DNA of 64,000 nucleotides from Ruminiclostridium cellobioparum subsp. termitidis CT1112. Its GTDB lineage: Bacteria > Bacillota > Clostridia > Acetivibrionales > DSM-1351. Shown in pieces: positions 1-10,157 of this stretch (the stretch's first letter is position 1; the number at the start of each line of letters is the position of its first letter). The notes beneath the pieces are model-generated. The model made no database searches. It was given only the letters and a program-made list of their open reading frames with translations, and was not told where the DNA came from. The stretch covers positions 1-64,000 of the forward strand of contig NZ_AORV01000038.1 of the NCBI RefSeq assembly GCF_000350485.1, in the 5' to 3' direction. The position numbers and the translations under genes were made by a program.

Positions 1-1373
1 ATTGAGTAGTTAGCTTCTGTTTCAAGAGCAGCCTTGTTCATACCATTGGCATCCTGGAAAGTAAGTACTAACATACGGTTGTTCTGAACCTTGATTGGAT
101 CTAACTTAGGTGCAGTTCTATCTTCAACAGCCTTGATGTTACGAGTAGTCTTTGAGATAGCCTTGCCGTCACTATTCTTAACATTTGCAATAGTTAAGTT
201 ATAGTAAACATTTCTCTTTGCAGCATCAGTTGTAAGCGTAACCTTGTTCCTGTCACCGTTCAATGCTGCCTTAACAGTCTTGAGTGACTTATCCCAAGTG
301 TAGTTAGCCACATCTGTAGCTGTAGCAAAATCCATCTTATCAGAGAATTCTACTTCAAAGGTGTTTGTATCAGGTGAAGTTACCTTTACAATTGTAGGAG
401 CTGAGTTATCAGCAGCTATTCCTGTAAAGTTGATTGAAACACCGTTTGCAGTTAATGTGTATGAAGCTCCAGCTGATAAAGCGTCAGTTTCAACTACATA
501 TAATGTATCTGATTCTTTAACAATATCCTTAACTGCTACTGCTGTAGTAGTTCCCTTCTTAACGATAGCAAAATCAGCTGCGGTTGCTGCTGCTGCTTCC
601 TTAAGAGTTACTGCTACCTTGTTGTTTGCAACAGCCTTAACTGCATCAAGAGCTAAAGAACCGTCAATTGGTAACAGGCTGTTCTTTGAAAGTACAGTCT
701 GTAAGCTTGAATCAGCAGCTAAAAGATTTTCAGCAACTGTCTTACCAGACTCAGTTTTAGCTGTAAGAATACCATACATGAATCCTACTGCAGCATCTCT
801 TGTGAGATCGCCGGTAGCATCAGCATCGATCTTGCTGCCATCAACTTCTGCAAGCTGAGCAACTGATTCGGTGAATGAACCGGTTAAATCATAGCCAAGA
901 CCTTTGAGCATGAAAGTTGCGAATCTTGCAGCAGTTACAGAAGCAGCTGGTCTAACATAAAGCTTTCCAGCCTTATCTACTTCACCGGCAATGATTCCTT
1001 CCTGAGCTGAATAAGCAACAACCTTCTTTGCATATTCTGATATGTCTTTAGCATCTGCAAACTTGGCAAGAGCCTTGGTTGCATCTTCGTCAGTCAGCTT
1101 GTCAGCTTCAGCCTTGTAGCCGAATTCTGTTGCCAACCATATTAATGCATCTTGTACTTTTAATGCAGCGTCCAAACCTGCTGCAGGATTAGTATCATCT
1201 GTTCCTGCATAGAGTTTGAGTTCTTTCAAAACTGCAGCCTTGTCGCCATTTACTACTGTAACTGAACTAGCACTAGTAGTAGACTCTTCAGTAGCTGCAA
1301 ATGCAGCAGCCATTGAAGTTAGCACTAATGCTACTGCCAACACGACTGCTGTTAACTTTCTGAGATTTCTCAT
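1..1373 (-). CDS. S-layer homology (SLH) domain surface protein, C-terminus cut by window edge
   Basis: Reading the minus strand from an ATG at 1373 (ribosome site AAGGAGG just upstream) gives a signal peptide (MRNLRKLTAVVLAVALVL, then a small-residue stretch ending AAAFA), then about 200 residues resembling SLH repeats that bind secondary cell-wall polymer, then Ig-like repeats opening with motifs such as NSAPTIVKV and DRTAPKLDPI. It is open to base 1, so about 457 residues are seen and the rest lies outside. It is a close paralogue of the next gene: both share IVKKGT.TAVA, DTNTFE.EFSDKMDFATAT and NYSI at matching places. Likely role: anchored S-layer or surface scaffold protein. It has its own promoter and follows a strong terminator, so it is probably transcribed alone. 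Confident in class, not in exact function. Confidence 0.85.
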   Translation of the reverse strand, partial: MRNLRKLTAVVLAVALVLTSMAAAFAATEESTTSASSVTVVNGDKAAVLKELKLYAGTDDTNPAAGLDAALKVQDALIWLATEFGYKAEADKLTDEDATKALAKFADAKDISEYAKKVVAYSAQEGIIAGEVDKAGKLYVRPAASVTAARFATFMLKGLGYDLTGSFTESVAQLAEVDGSKIDADATGDLTRDAAVGFMYGILTAKTESGKTVAENLLAADSSLQTVLSKNSLLPIDGSLALDAVKAVANNKVAVTLKEAAAATAADFAIVKKGTTTAVAVKDIVKESDTLYVVETDALSAGASYTLTANGVSINFTGIAADNSAPTIVKVTSPDTNTFEVEFSDKMDFATATDVANYTWDKSLKTVKAALNGDRNKVTLTTDAAKRNVYYNLTIANVKNSDGKAISKTTRNIKAVEDRTAPKLDPIKVQNNRMLVLTFQDANGMNKAALETEANYS

Positions 1374-1536
1374 GTCTCAAATCCTCCTTGTGTATTTTGT
1401 AGCGGGTGGGCTATGCAATTCCGGAGCGGGCTACGCCTATCCCACATTTTATAGCCTCACTCGTTAAACCAGTTTTTTCAAGATTGGCACTGTTATCCAG
1501 AATTATGGCTAAATTTACCTATCTTGATTCAAATGT

Positions 1537-1565
1537 ATTATATCACTGGCAATTTTTTCAGTCAA
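1537..1565 (-). promoter_or_regulatory. sigma-A promoter of the first S-layer gene
   Basis: On the minus strand TTGACT (1560-1565) is followed after exactly 17 bases by a perfect TATAAT (1537-1542). Transcription would start near 1530, giving a leader of about 155 nt before the ATG at 1373. The leader contains GC-rich segments around 1405-1445 that could fold, but I recognise no known riboswitch. Confidence 0.75.
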
Positions 1566-1602
1566 TAAAGCCTTTTCAAGTGTAAAGAATTTGTAACAGA
1601 AA

Positions 1603-1640
1603 TGCAACAAACCCCAGTGCCTGCACTGGGGTTTGTTGCA
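1603..1640 (-). terminator. Rho-independent terminator after the 1248-residue S-layer gene
   Basis: A perfect 18-bp inverted repeat (core ACCCCAGTGC / GCACTGGGGT) with a two-base centre lies between the stop of the upstream S-layer gene (1727) and the promoter of the downstream one. It separates the two tandem transcription units. Confidence 0.8.
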
Positions 1641-1726
1641 ACTAATTCGCAATTATGTTAATGATTTTGTTTTACTTAAGTTCGATAACATATTACCGCG
1701 TAGTTTATTTTATTTGATTGTCCGTC

Positions 1727-4700
1727 TTATGGAGCAGCTATTACAACCTTGCCCGCATACAATACTCTTGTGGTGTCATCCTTGTCATATATAGTTATAT
1801 ATACTGCTGTCCCTGCTGTAAAGCTGGTGTCTGTAAATTCAACTACATTGTCAAGGGTATTTCCCGGAGTTGCATCAGCTTTCGGTGTTCCTACAATTAC
1901 TTTTGTCAAATCTGTAGCAGGTGTTGCCTTGAAGATGTATTCATCTGTATCAAAGCCTGCAAAATCAAGATCTATGCTGCCGGGTGCAGTAGTTAACTTC
2001 AAGCCTATGTCAGGAGTGTTTCCAAAGAAGTAGTAATCATTTGATCCTCCTCCGACATATCCTACGGTTACCTTATACTGAACTCCTGCAAGCAGTGGAG
2101 CAGCAAGTTGTACCTTACCGTCGGCAATGGTCTTTCCAGGGTATACAGTAGCATTTAAATCAACATCTATAGCAGGTGATGTAGTAGTATCAACTTCAAA
2201 TACATTTATTGAACCGATGGTTTTACCCGATACTCCAACTGTTATGGTATTGGCATTGTTGATTTCAACACCGGTTATATATCCGGAAACTGTCTTGTTT
2301 GTGCCAGGGAAGTCAAACTTAACGCCTGATACGTCTGCTCTGTTTCCAGCTACGTCAACCGCACCGGTTACAGGTTCGAGGTAGTAAATCTTTGATGCAT
2401 CAACAGCTGTAGTTAAGGTGAGCTTTATAGCTGGAACCTTGTTGGGATCTTCAGTTGAAGTTCCTGCTCCGCTGAAGATTGTTACAGGATTGTTTGATGA
2501 ATTCAAGTAGTAGATCTTATATGTTCCTGAAGTTGGAACCTTTTCATCGTAAAGCACGTATACTGTCTTGTTATCATCGGCATAAGCACCTGTAATAACT
2601 GGTTTGGTTGTATCCTGCAGGTAAGGAGTGAATCCTGTGTAAGCAGCAGATATATTAGTTCCTGCCAGGTCTCTCAACTGGTTGACAGGTATTGACAGCG
2701 CTGTTCCAACAGTAAAGTTTGTATTCACTGAGTAATCAAGACTTGTAAAGTGAGTATCTGTTGAATCGGAATCTATCTTTGTGAAGCCGGGCGTACCGAA
2801 TGAAGCAGGTGCTACAGGCTCATTAAAGTATACTCTTACAGTCTTTGTATCGATTTGTTCAACATAGTCAACAGATGGTGCGGTATTTTCTATTGTGTTG
2901 CCGTTGAAGGTGTAGCCTGTTGGTGTAGTACCTACAGCTATCGGAGCAACTACGCTCATCTTGTTGTCAGCGGCGTCTGTGAACTGCCCGCCGGTTGTTG
3001 CCTGAATCTGGTAGTTAGCGGAGGTAAGTGCATCTGCTGTTGTCTTAGCCTTGTAAACTATTGTTTTTCCGCCTTCAATTTTACCTGAATACTGGAATAC
3101 TTTCAGAGTACCGGTCATATTTCCGCTGTTATCCAGCACACCGAAGGTTATTTCGCTCGGCCAAGCCTTTACAGTTTCGCTGAGAGTAATGTGTATTTCA
3201 CCTTTATTCATAGCGTAGATATAACTTACTTCAGGAGCTGTTACATCCAAAGTGCCTGAGGTTGAAACAAATGACGCCTTTGCGTTTGATACTCTGTTGC
3301 CATAATCATCTTCAAGGTTGTTCATTGTTACAGTGTATTTCTTATTTCCAACCTGAGTCTGAGTTGTCAGGGTTACGGTCTTTCTGTCGGAGCTTAATTC
3401 AGCCTTTATTGCCGAACCAAGGTCACCGTCTATTACATAGTTTGTAGGATCAATTGCTGTTGATTTCTTGAGTTCTTCAGCAAATGTGAATTTTACTGTA
3501 GTTGAATTTACAAATTCTACTTTTGTTACGTATGGTGCAACTTCGTCAACGTCTGATGACATAAAGTTGTATCTGGCATAAGTTGAACCTGATACCGGCT
3601 TTAACGCATTGCCGAATTCATCCTGTACACCCTTTACTTCTACAGTATAGTTAATCTTGTTCGGATCAACCACCTGCTGTGCTGTAGTAAGGATAACTCC
3701 CTTATTATCTGCACTGTAGGCGTCAGGATATGTGCTGGCCATAGCCTTTGCACTGATTATTTCCAATGTTGAACCTGTGTTATCTTTAATTGTGTAATTA
3801 GAGATATCTTCCAGGCTTGCTACATCCATAGCATTGTTATCTGTAAACCAGATCTTTACAGTATTGTTGTTCTTTGATACTACAGGCTTTGAAATATTAA
3901 CCGTAGGTGCAGATACATCTGCAGGTGCTCCTCTGAAGGTTCTGGTAGTGGTCCCCAGAGCGTTCTTAAGAACAGATGCGTCGGTCAGGTTGCTGAGTGT
4001 GAGTGTATATGACTTGTTTGCTTCCTGAGTTGATGTAGTTAAAACAACCTGGTCATACTTTCCATCATCTCCAACCATGTCATATGCTTTTGCACTTTCA
4101 ACAGTAAGGTCGTTGATGCTGTAATTTTCAACATTTTCAAGAGCTGCCTTGTTCATTCCGCTTGCATCATTGAAGTCAACGATTATAGTGCGGTTATTTT
4201 GAACTCTGTGCATTGAAACCTTGGGTGCTGTGCTGTCTTCAGTTGCAGTTACAGTACGTACAGCCTTGGTCATAGCTTTTCCGTCAGAGTTCATAACATT
4301 CTGAATTGTCAAAGTATATACAATATTTTTCTTTGCAGCATCAGTAATCAGTGTTACCTTCGTTCTTGCCTCATCCAATGTAGCACTTACAACCTTGATA
4401 TCCTTGTCAAAGGTGTAGTTGGCCTTGTCTGTTGCAGTTGCAAAGTCCATTTTATCTGAGAATTCAATCTCAAATGTATTGGTGTCCTTGCTTGAAACAG
4501 CCTTTATTGTAGGAGCAGTTGTGTCGGCAGCTATACCTGTGAAGTTGAGATTCTCACCTTTAACTGTCAGAGTGTATGATGTACCGCCAACAAGAGCATC
4601 GGTTTCAAGAACATATACCTTGTCTGATTCTTTTACAATGTTCTTGATTGCCACAGCTGTACTAGTTCCCTTTTTAACGATTGCAAAGTCGGTAGTTCTT

Positions 4701-5473
4701 GCCGAGGAAGGATCCTTCAGCGTTATGGCAACCTTGTTGTTTGCAATTGCAACAACCGAATCAACAGCCAGTGACTCAGGAGTTACAAGACCTGCTGCCT
4801 CTGCTATTGCCCTGAGACTTGGGGTTGCAGCTATAAGTTTGTCGATAACTGTTTCCAAACCGGTTGCAGCATAATCTGCGGTGAGTGTGCCATAAATCAT
4901 TCCAACTGCCTGATCTCTCAATAATGAAGTCAGTGCGTATGAAAGATATTCAGCTAAGCCCTGAGCGCCGTCAACCTGTGACAACTGGGTAACTGCTGTC
5001 TTCCAGTCAGCTACATCGTAGCCGAGCTGCTTGAGCAGAAGAGTTGCAAACTGTGCTCCGTTAACATCCTTTCTTGCATCGATGTAAAGTTTGCCGGTAG
5101 CAGTATCCAATGCTCCTGACATGAAGTCGTTCTTAACCAGGTATGCCATTCTCTTTTCAGCATATGTAGGTACGTCTTTACCATCCGCAAAAGGTTTAAG
5201 TATGGCAGATACTTCAGCCGCAGTTAATGCGTTTGCAGCATCATCCAGATTGAATATTTTTGTTAATAGTACGGCAGCCTGTCCTCTTGTCAACTTTGAT
5301 CCAAGATCAGGGTCAAATTCTTTATCGCTGATTCCAGCATAAAGATTCAGGTCGTGAAGCACAGATGCTTTACTTCCGTTTACCGGTTCATATGCCGCAA
5401 ATGCCGGAACGGCAGTAGAAAGTGCAATAGATGCAGCAACTGTAACCGCAGAAATCTTTTTAAAATTTCTCAT
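1727..5473 (-). CDS. Large S-layer protein with SLH repeats and about seven Ig-like domains
   Basis: 1248 residues. A signal peptide (MRNFKKISAVTVAASIALS, cleavage probably after AVPAFA) is followed by about 180 residues of SLH-type sequence (LYAGISDKEFDPDLGSKLTR, then RKDVNGAQFATLLLKQLGYD), which normally anchors exported proteins to the pyruvylated wall polymer. From about residue 300 onward there are roughly seven bacterial Ig-like repeats, each opening with a D.TAP-type motif (DTTAPTIKAV, DSTAPKVSMH, DVSAPTVNI, DEVAPYVTKV, DVTAPEVSYI, ENTAPSVDYV, DTTKPVITGA). The C-terminus is another beta-rich region. Start chosen at the ATG preceded by AAGGAGGATTTGGA. The strong promoter and paralogy to the next gene suggest an abundant S-layer subunit; no enzymatic motif is visible. 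Confidence 0.87.
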   Translation of the reverse strand: MRNFKKISAVTVAASIALSTAVPAFAAYEPVNGSKASVLHDLNLYAGISDKEFDPDLGSKLTRGQAAVLLTKIFNLDDAANALTAAEVSAILKPFADGKDVPTYAEKRMAYLVKNDFMSGALDTATGKLYIDARKDVNGAQFATLLLKQLGYDVADWKTAVTQLSQVDGAQGLAEYLSYALTSLLRDQAVGMIYGTLTADYAATGLETVIDKLIAATPSLRAIAEAAGLVTPESLAVDSVVAIANNKVAITLKDPSSARTTDFAIVKKGTSTAVAIKNIVKESDKVYVLETDALVGGTSYTLTVKGENLNFTGIAADTTAPTIKAVSSKDTNTFEIEFSDKMDFATATDKANYTFDKDIKVVSATLDEARTKVTLITDAAKKNIVYTLTIQNVMNSDGKAMTKAVRTVTATEDSTAPKVSMHRVQNNRTIIVDFNDASGMNKAALENVENYSINDLTVESAKAYDMVGDDGKYDQVVLTTSTQEANKSYTLTLSNLTDASVLKNALGTTTRTFRGAPADVSAPTVNISKPVVSKNNNTVKIWFTDNNAMDVASLEDISNYTIKDNTGSTLEIISAKAMASTYPDAYSADNKGVILTTAQQVVDPNKINYTVEVKGVQDEFGNALKPVSGSTYARYNFMSSDVDEVAPYVTKVEFVNSTTVKFTFAEELKKSTAIDPTNYVIDGDLGSAIKAELSSDRKTVTLTTQTQVGNKKYTVTMNNLEDDYGNRVSNAKASFVSTSGTLDVTAPEVSYIYAMNKGEIHITLSETVKAWPSEITFGVLDNSGNMTGTLKVFQYSGKIEGGKTIVYKAKTTADALTSANYQIQATTGGQFTDAADNKMSVVAPIAVGTTPTGYTFNGNTIENTAPSVDYVEQIDTKTVRVYFNEPVAPASFGTPGFTKIDSDSTDTHFTSLDYSVNTNFTVGTALSIPVNQLRDLAGTNISAAYTGFTPYLQDTTKPVITGAYADDNKTVYVLYDEKVPTSGTYKIYYLNSSNNPVTIFSGAGTSTEDPNKVPAIKLTLTTAVDASKIYYLEPVTGAVDVAGNRADVSGVKFDFPGTNKTVSGYITGVEINNANTITVGVSGKTIGSINVFEVDTTTSPAIDVDLNATVYPGKTIADGKVQLAAPLLAGVQYKVTVGYVGGGSNDYYFFGNTPDIGLKLTTAPGSIDLDFAGFDTDEYIFKATPATDLTKVIVGTPKADATPGNTLDNVVEFTDTSFTAGTAVYITIYDKDDTTRVLYAGKVVIAAP

Positions 5474-5603
5474 TCCAAATCCTCCTTAGGTTTTTTTAGG
5501 CCATAGAGTTACCGGGAAAAATTAGGCCTAACATTCTGATCCCCGGCGTACGATAATTTAAAATCAAGGGTTTGCAGACATTGCGCTCTTGATTTCTGAA
5601 ATC

Positions 5604-5633
5604 ATTATAGCACCGGTATTTTTAGGTGGTCAA
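5604..5633 (-). promoter_or_regulatory. sigma-A promoter of the large S-layer gene
   Basis: Minus-strand TTGACC (5628-5633), an 18-base spacer and a perfect TATAAT (5604-5609) lie about 130 bp before the ATG at 5473. The transcribed leader is about 120 nt. The remaining intergenic stretch, 5640-5900, shows only a few GC-rich short hairpins and no gene I can support. Confidence 0.65.
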
Positions 5634-5977
5634 CATAATACACCATCATGTAAACTAACTGTAAGCCTTCTGTAATGGGCACACTTGCCCACCGAGGGTT
5701 ATTATGGTAAACTACCCTTTACCCCCTTTGGTGCTGAATATTGGCAAATCCTTGAACGGTGGGACTTCGAACCTGATCCGGATAAAAGCCGGTTTTGTAA
5801 TTAATTGTCAATTCCAGGAAAAATCGGATTTTATCCCTGTAATTTAACCGTAACTTTGGGGGTAAAAATATAATTTTTTAAACTATTAACGGTTATTATG
5901 ATAAAATGAAGGAGAATTAATTGGTAAGGTCTGGAGTCAAGCATATTATCATCTTAACTTTAAGGAGGAGCTGTATC

Positions 5978-7435
5978 TTGAATAGGCTAAAAGACAGTAT
6001 CTTTTATATTATTGTTTGGGGGGCTGTTGCACTGTTGGGTTTCATTACTTTACTGAGTGCCTTTAAGTCGGGCCCGGCAAGCCTGAAGCTGCCTTTTTAT
6101 TCCGGTATTGCTTTTATACTGGCAGCCGGCCTGGTCATATTTATATTCCTCAAGGCAAATCTTCTTTATAAGATAAACTTAAAGGTTTTTTTAGTTGTAC
6201 TGGCCATACTTGCCCTTATTCCCAGGCTTGTCTGGATATACTTCATCCGGACCCAGCCTTTTTCCGACTTCCTGCACCTGTACAACTATGGTGTTAACGC
6301 CAGTAACGGCGATTTCAAAGGCTTTGTGGACTTCTATGCGGTTTTCCCGTTTAAAATGAGCTTCGGACTGGCGCTGGCAGGTTTGTACTCTGTTTTCGGG
6401 ACGGGTTTGCTGGTGGCAAAGCTGTTTAACGTGATAATGTCTGTATGTCTTGTTTTTATAGTTTATGCCGGAGGAAAGCTGCTTTACGGTGAGAAGGCCG
6501 CCAGGATATCCGGCTTGCTGCTGGCTTTATGGCCTGCGGATATAATGTTTACCTCGGTAATAGCATCGGAGCACCTGTTTTTGGTGTTGTTTACAGGCGC
6601 TGTGGTTTTAATTCTGAATTTTATTCGAAAGTACTCCTTCAGAAATTACGGAATAGCCAACGGCAACCTGAGCCTTCTGGCAATCGGGCTCCTTACTGCC
6701 CTGGCCCAACTGATACGGCCCATGGCAATGATTCTGCTGCCCGTATTTGCCGTATATGTTTTATTATTTAAGCAATACAGGGCTGATTCCCTGGCCAGTT
6801 TGGGTCTAAAGGTAAAATCTATTTTTCTGGTGTTTGCCGCTTACTATATGGCGATAAATTTAATTAATCTTCCTGTTCAGAAGGTTACAGGGGTTGATGT
6901 GACAAGGTCGGACTCAGGCTTTAATCTCCTGGTGGGCACAAACGATAAGGCCAGCGGGATGTTTAATGACGAGGATTTCAGCATTATTGCAAAGTATGAT
7001 TACGATATTGACAGGGTACATGCCGAAGCACGGAAAATCGCCATTGAGCGGATCACTTCAAATCCGCAGAAGCTTCCCGGCCTCTTTTTAAGGAAGATTG
7101 ACAAACTCTGGGGGAATGAAAATTACGGGTACTACTGGAGCACCACACCTGTAAAGGATTCCAGGCTCGAAAACACCGTAAAATCTTACCCGAGGGTTTT
7201 TTATGGCGTTTCCCAGGCCTTTTACGTTCTCGTTATGCTAATGGGGATTTGTGCCTGCTTCTATAATCTGAGGGAAAAACGTTATGATGTGTTAATTGTT
7301 TTAATGATTTTCGGCGGCATTTTTCTGTCCTACCTGCTGCTGGAGGTTCAATCCAGATACCATCTGCCGGTCATGCCTCTGCTGATTCTGCTGGGCGGGA
7401 GTTTTCTGGAGCCGGCAGGTGACAGATTCCAATGA
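5978..7435 (+). CDS. Polytopic membrane glycosyltransferase (GT39/ArnT-like)
   Basis: About 485 residues with ten or more hydrophobic spans, the layout of the PMT/ArnT superfamily (GT-C fold), which transfers sugars from polyprenyl-phosphate donors on the outer membrane face. After the first spans comes an extracytoplasmic loop with acidic residues (RTQPFSDFLHLYNYG), where such enzymes carry their catalytic Asp. A soluble loop near residues 290-380 precedes the last spans. The start is a TTG at 5978 with TAAGGAGG eight to nine bases ahead; an in-frame TTG at 5921 with GAAGGAG is a real alternative that would add 19 residues. The substrate cannot be told; position next to S-layer genes would suit surface-glycan modification, which is inference. 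Confidence 0.7.
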   Translation: MNRLKDSIFYIIVWGAVALLGFITLLSAFKSGPASLKLPFYSGIAFILAAGLVIFIFLKANLLYKINLKVFLVVLAILALIPRLVWIYFIRTQPFSDFLHLYNYGVNASNGDFKGFVDFYAVFPFKMSFGLALAGLYSVFGTGLLVAKLFNVIMSVCLVFIVYAGGKLLYGEKAARISGLLLALWPADIMFTSVIASEHLFLVLFTGAVVLILNFIRKYSFRNYGIANGNLSLLAIGLLTALAQLIRPMAMILLPVFAVYVLLFKQYRADSLASLGLKVKSIFLVFAAYYMAINLINLPVQKVTGVDVTRSDSGFNLLVGTNDKASGMFNDEDFSIIAKYDYDIDRVHAEARKIAIERITSNPQKLPGLFLRKIDKLWGNENYGYYWSTTPVKDSRLENTVKSYPRVFYGVSQAFYVLVMLMGICACFYNLREKRYDVLIVLMIFGGIFLSYLLLEVQSRYHLPVMPLLILLGGSFLEPAGDRFQ

Positions 7436-7470
7436 ATTTTTTTGTAAAATTTTATTCGTGTATATAATTT

Positions 7471-7495
7471 ACCCCAGAACAATTTGTTCTGGGGT
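7471..7495. terminator. Hairpin between convergent genes
   Basis: ACCCCAGAACAA pairs with TTGTTCTGGGGT. It lies between the convergent glycosyltransferase and glgD genes and probably ends transcription in one or both directions, although T-tracts on either side are weak. Confidence 0.5.
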
Positions 7496-7551
7496 ATCGA
7501 ACATTCTATTCGTTTTTTTGGAAATATTTCATACTTTTTCCTTTGCCGCTT

Positions 7552-8670
7552 TTATACTATGACGTTCTTCCCTATGATGATGGGCCAGGTTTCCTCGCCT
7601 TTCAGGCATCTGCTTTTGGACAGGGTGACGTTCTTATCCAGGATTGCGTAGTTCAGTGTGGAGTTTTCCTCTATTATGCTGCCCTGCATGATTATGCTGT
7701 CCTTTACAACAGCTCCCTTCTTGACGGTAACCCCGCGGAACAGCACACTGTTCTCAACCATTCCCTCTATTATACACCCGTCGGCGATTATTGAGTTTCT
7801 GACCTCCGCCTCCTCATTGTACTTTGCGGGTGCTTCATCCTTTACCTTGGTAAACACTTTTGCCGTACCCAGAAGCTCTCTGTTGATTTCAGGATTCAAC
7901 AGCTCCATATTGCACTTATAGTACATCTGGACGGAGGATATGCTCCTCCAGTAGCCATTGTATTTATAACCGTATATTTTCAGCTTGTGCAGCATTTTTA
8001 TTATTATGTCCATGACAAAATCATAATAGCCATGGGCGACACTTTCTTCCAGCAGGGCTATCAGCAGCTCACGCTTTATCATGTATGTGCCGAGGGAAGC
8101 CAGAAGTGTGTTGGGATTCACCGGCTTTTCCTGGAAATCTATAACCCTCTGGCTGCTGTCAACCTGAAGTATTCCCATGTTTGTGAGTTCATCGATGGGA
8201 ACATCGTTCATTTCACGGTACATGATGGTTATATCGGCATCTGTTTCCTTGTGAGCCTGGAGCATTTCATCAAATGCAGTGGTATATACACAGTTTCCCT
8301 GGGATATGATAACGTACTCCTCATTACTTCTTCTTAAGAAGGTGAGGTTATTGTACATGGCATCGGCAGTACCCCTGTACCAGCCCGAGCTTTCATCGGA
8401 CAGAAATGGAGGAAATATGAACAATCCGTCATTTTTTCTATCCAGGTCCCACTCCTTGCCCGAACCCAGATGGTCCATCAGTGACCTGAAGCTGTACTGG
8501 GTTATGACGCCTATATTGGTAATGCCGGAATTGACCATATTTGACAGGACGAAGTCCACTGCCCTGTATTTTCCTCCCACCGGTACGGCAGGGGTCGATC
8601 TCATTGTGGAAAGTTCTTTTAATTTTGTACTTTTGCCGCCCGATAAAATAATACCCATTACATTTTTCAT
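7552..8670 (-). CDS. glgD: Glucose-1-phosphate adenylyltransferase, GlgD subunit
   Basis: 372 residues of the ADP-glucose pyrophosphorylase family. The N-terminal nucleotidyltransferase domain starts [17 protein letters not shown], where the sugar-nucleotide loop of GlgC (GGxGxRL) is altered to GGKSTKL, the usual sign of the GlgD regulatory or low-activity subunit found in Firmicutes. The C-terminal third is a left-handed beta-helix of hexapeptides ([26 protein letters not shown]). It overlaps the end of glgC by four bases (ATGA), so the two are translationally coupled and should form the heteromeric enzyme that makes ADP-glucose for glycogen. Length is normal and there is no damage. Confidence 0.92.
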   Translation of the reverse strand: MKNVMGIILSGGKSTKLKELSTMRSTPAVPVGGKYRAVDFVLSNMVNSGITNIGVITQYSFRSLMDHLGSGKEWDLDRKNDGLFIFPPFLSDESSGWYRGTADAMYNNLTFLRRSNEEYVIISQGNCVYTTAFDEMLQAHKETDADITIMYREMNDVPIDELTNMGILQVDSSQRVIDFQEKPVNPNTLLASLGTYMIKRELLIALLEESVAHGYYDFVMDIIIKMLHKLKIYGYKYNGYWRSISSVQMYYKCNMELLNPEINRELLGTAKVFTKVKDEAPAKYNEEAEVRNSIIADGCIIEGMVENSVLFRGVTVKKGAVVKDSIIMQGSIIEENSTLNYAILDKNVTLSKSRCLKGEETWPIIIGKNVIV

Positions 8671-9947
8671 TCCCGGACACCCCCTTTGAATATGCTTTTG
8701 CCCGACTCAACAGTTAGGGAAGGGAAATCCCCGGCATCCGCGCCTATATCTATCATAACGTTTTTGCCTATTACCGCGCCGTCAGGTATATCCGCCTCTT
8801 CACCCACTACTGTTATTCCGGAGTTGTATATACCCGGCTTATATTCGTTCTGCACATCCTCTCCCTCTCCAAGTCTGCAATATTCACCGACAGTTACAAA
8901 TTCGCTGATGATGCACCTTTTAACAGAGGAATTCTTTTTGATGATTGAATTTGACATTATTATGGAGTCTTCTATGAGAGCCCCCTCCTCAACCACCGCT
9001 CCCGGGAACAGAACTGAATTTATTACTGTCCCGTGAACCTGGCAGCCTTCCGCCACCATGGATTTTTTGACACTGGCAGCCGGTCCGATATAATGTGCCG
9101 ACTTGGCAGGATTGGGGGTATATATCCTCCACTCGGGATCAAACAGGTTGAATTCCGGAACTCTGCTCACCAGATCCATATTTGATTCCCAGAAGGCCTG
9201 CACTGTACCTACATCCCTCCAATATCCCGAGAACTGGTATGCCCACATGCTCTTTCCGTCCTTGAGCATGGCGGGGATGATATTTTTACCGAAGTCATTG
9301 TCCGAGCTCCGCGTTTCATTGTCCTTTATAAGGTACTTCCTGAGCGTTTCCCAATTAAATATATAAACACCCATTGAAGCCAGTGTGCTTTTGGGATTTT
9401 TCGGTTTTTCCTCGAATTCATATATATTACCGTTTTCATGGCAGTTCATGATACCGTAGCGGCTTGCCTCTTCATAGGGAACATTAATTACCGAGATGGT
9501 TGCATCTGCATTATTTTCTTTATGAAAATCAAGCATTTTGGAATAATTCATTTTGTAGATATGGTCTCCGGACAGTATTACAACATACTGGGGAGAGTAT
9601 TTATCTATGTAATGAATATTCTGATATACTGCATTTGCAGTACCTTTGAACCATTCACCCATTTCAGCCTTCAAATAGGGTGATAATATTGTGACGCCGC
9701 CGTCAATCCTATCCATATCCCAGGGTTTTCCTATGCCGATATGGGAATTGAGTTTGAGGGGCTGATATTGGGTCAGGACACCTACCGTGTCTATTCCCGA
9801 ATTAGTACAATTGCTGAGGGAGAAATCAATTATTCTGTATTTGCCACCGTATAAAACTGCGGGTTTGGCAACATTTTTTGTGAGGACGCCGAGCCTGCTC
9901 CCTTGTCCTCCGGCAAGTAACAACGCTATCATTTCTTTTTTAATCAT
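8667..9947 (-). CDS. glgC: Glucose-1-phosphate adenylyltransferase, catalytic subunit
   Basis: 426 residues. The N-terminus [24 protein letters not shown] holds the intact GGxGxRL nucleotide-binding loop and the lysine used for substrate binding; [14 protein letters not shown] carries the catalytic Asp, and [19 protein letters not shown] is the glucose-1-phosphate region. A C-terminal beta-helix follows ([20 protein letters not shown]). It catalyses ATP + glucose-1-P to ADP-glucose + PPi, the committed step of bacterial glycogen synthesis. The ATG at 9947 has GGGAG eight bases upstream. First gene of a two-gene operon with glgD; no glgA, glgB or glgP is seen next to it, so those must be elsewhere. 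Confidence 0.95.
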   Translation of the reverse strand: MIKKEMIALLLAGGQGSRLGVLTKNVAKPAVLYGGKYRIIDFSLSNCTNSGIDTVGVLTQYQPLKLNSHIGIGKPWDMDRIDGGVTILSPYLKAEMGEWFKGTANAVYQNIHYIDKYSPQYVVILSGDHIYKMNYSKMLDFHKENNADATISVINVPYEEASRYGIMNCHENGNIYEFEEKPKNPKSTLASMGVYIFNWETLRKYLIKDNETRSSDNDFGKNIIPAMLKDGKSMWAYQFSGYWRDVGTVQAFWESNMDLVSRVPEFNLFDPEWRIYTPNPAKSAHYIGPAASVKKSMVAEGCQVHGTVINSVLFPGAVVEEGALIEDSIIMSNSIIKKNSSVKRCIISEFVTVGEYCRLGEGEDVQNEYKPGIYNSGITVVGEEADIPDGAVIGKNVMIDIGADAGDFPSLTVESGKSIFKGGVRE

Positions 9948-10081
9948 TGCATCAACTCCCGGTAATTCATTTTGTCATATATGCTGCATAATCGAAGTTA
10001 TTACATTTATTAATATTAATTCTACATCTACTCTAATTATTCCTTTCTGTGATGAAAAATATAATGGGTCAAAATAAAATA

Positions 10082-10128
10082 AAAACCCCGCCCTACCTGC
10101 TTCCAAGGGGCAGGTACGACGGGGTTTT
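10082..10128 (-). terminator. Rho-independent terminator of the 126-residue unknown gene
   Basis: A long stem with AAAACCCCG and CTACCTGC on one side and GCAGGTA and CGGGGTTTT on the other, followed on the minus strand by TTTTTATTTTATTTT. It sits 30 bp after the stop of the small gene at 10158. Confidence 0.85.
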
Positions 10129-10157
10129 ACCACGCGCGGTGCTATCTTTAAATACGA

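Noticed and set aside
361..858. Open frames on the + strand inside the S-layer genes (also at 4419-4874 and others)
   Set aside because: They are antisense shadows of the strongly supported minus-strand S-layer genes, with no ribosome sites.
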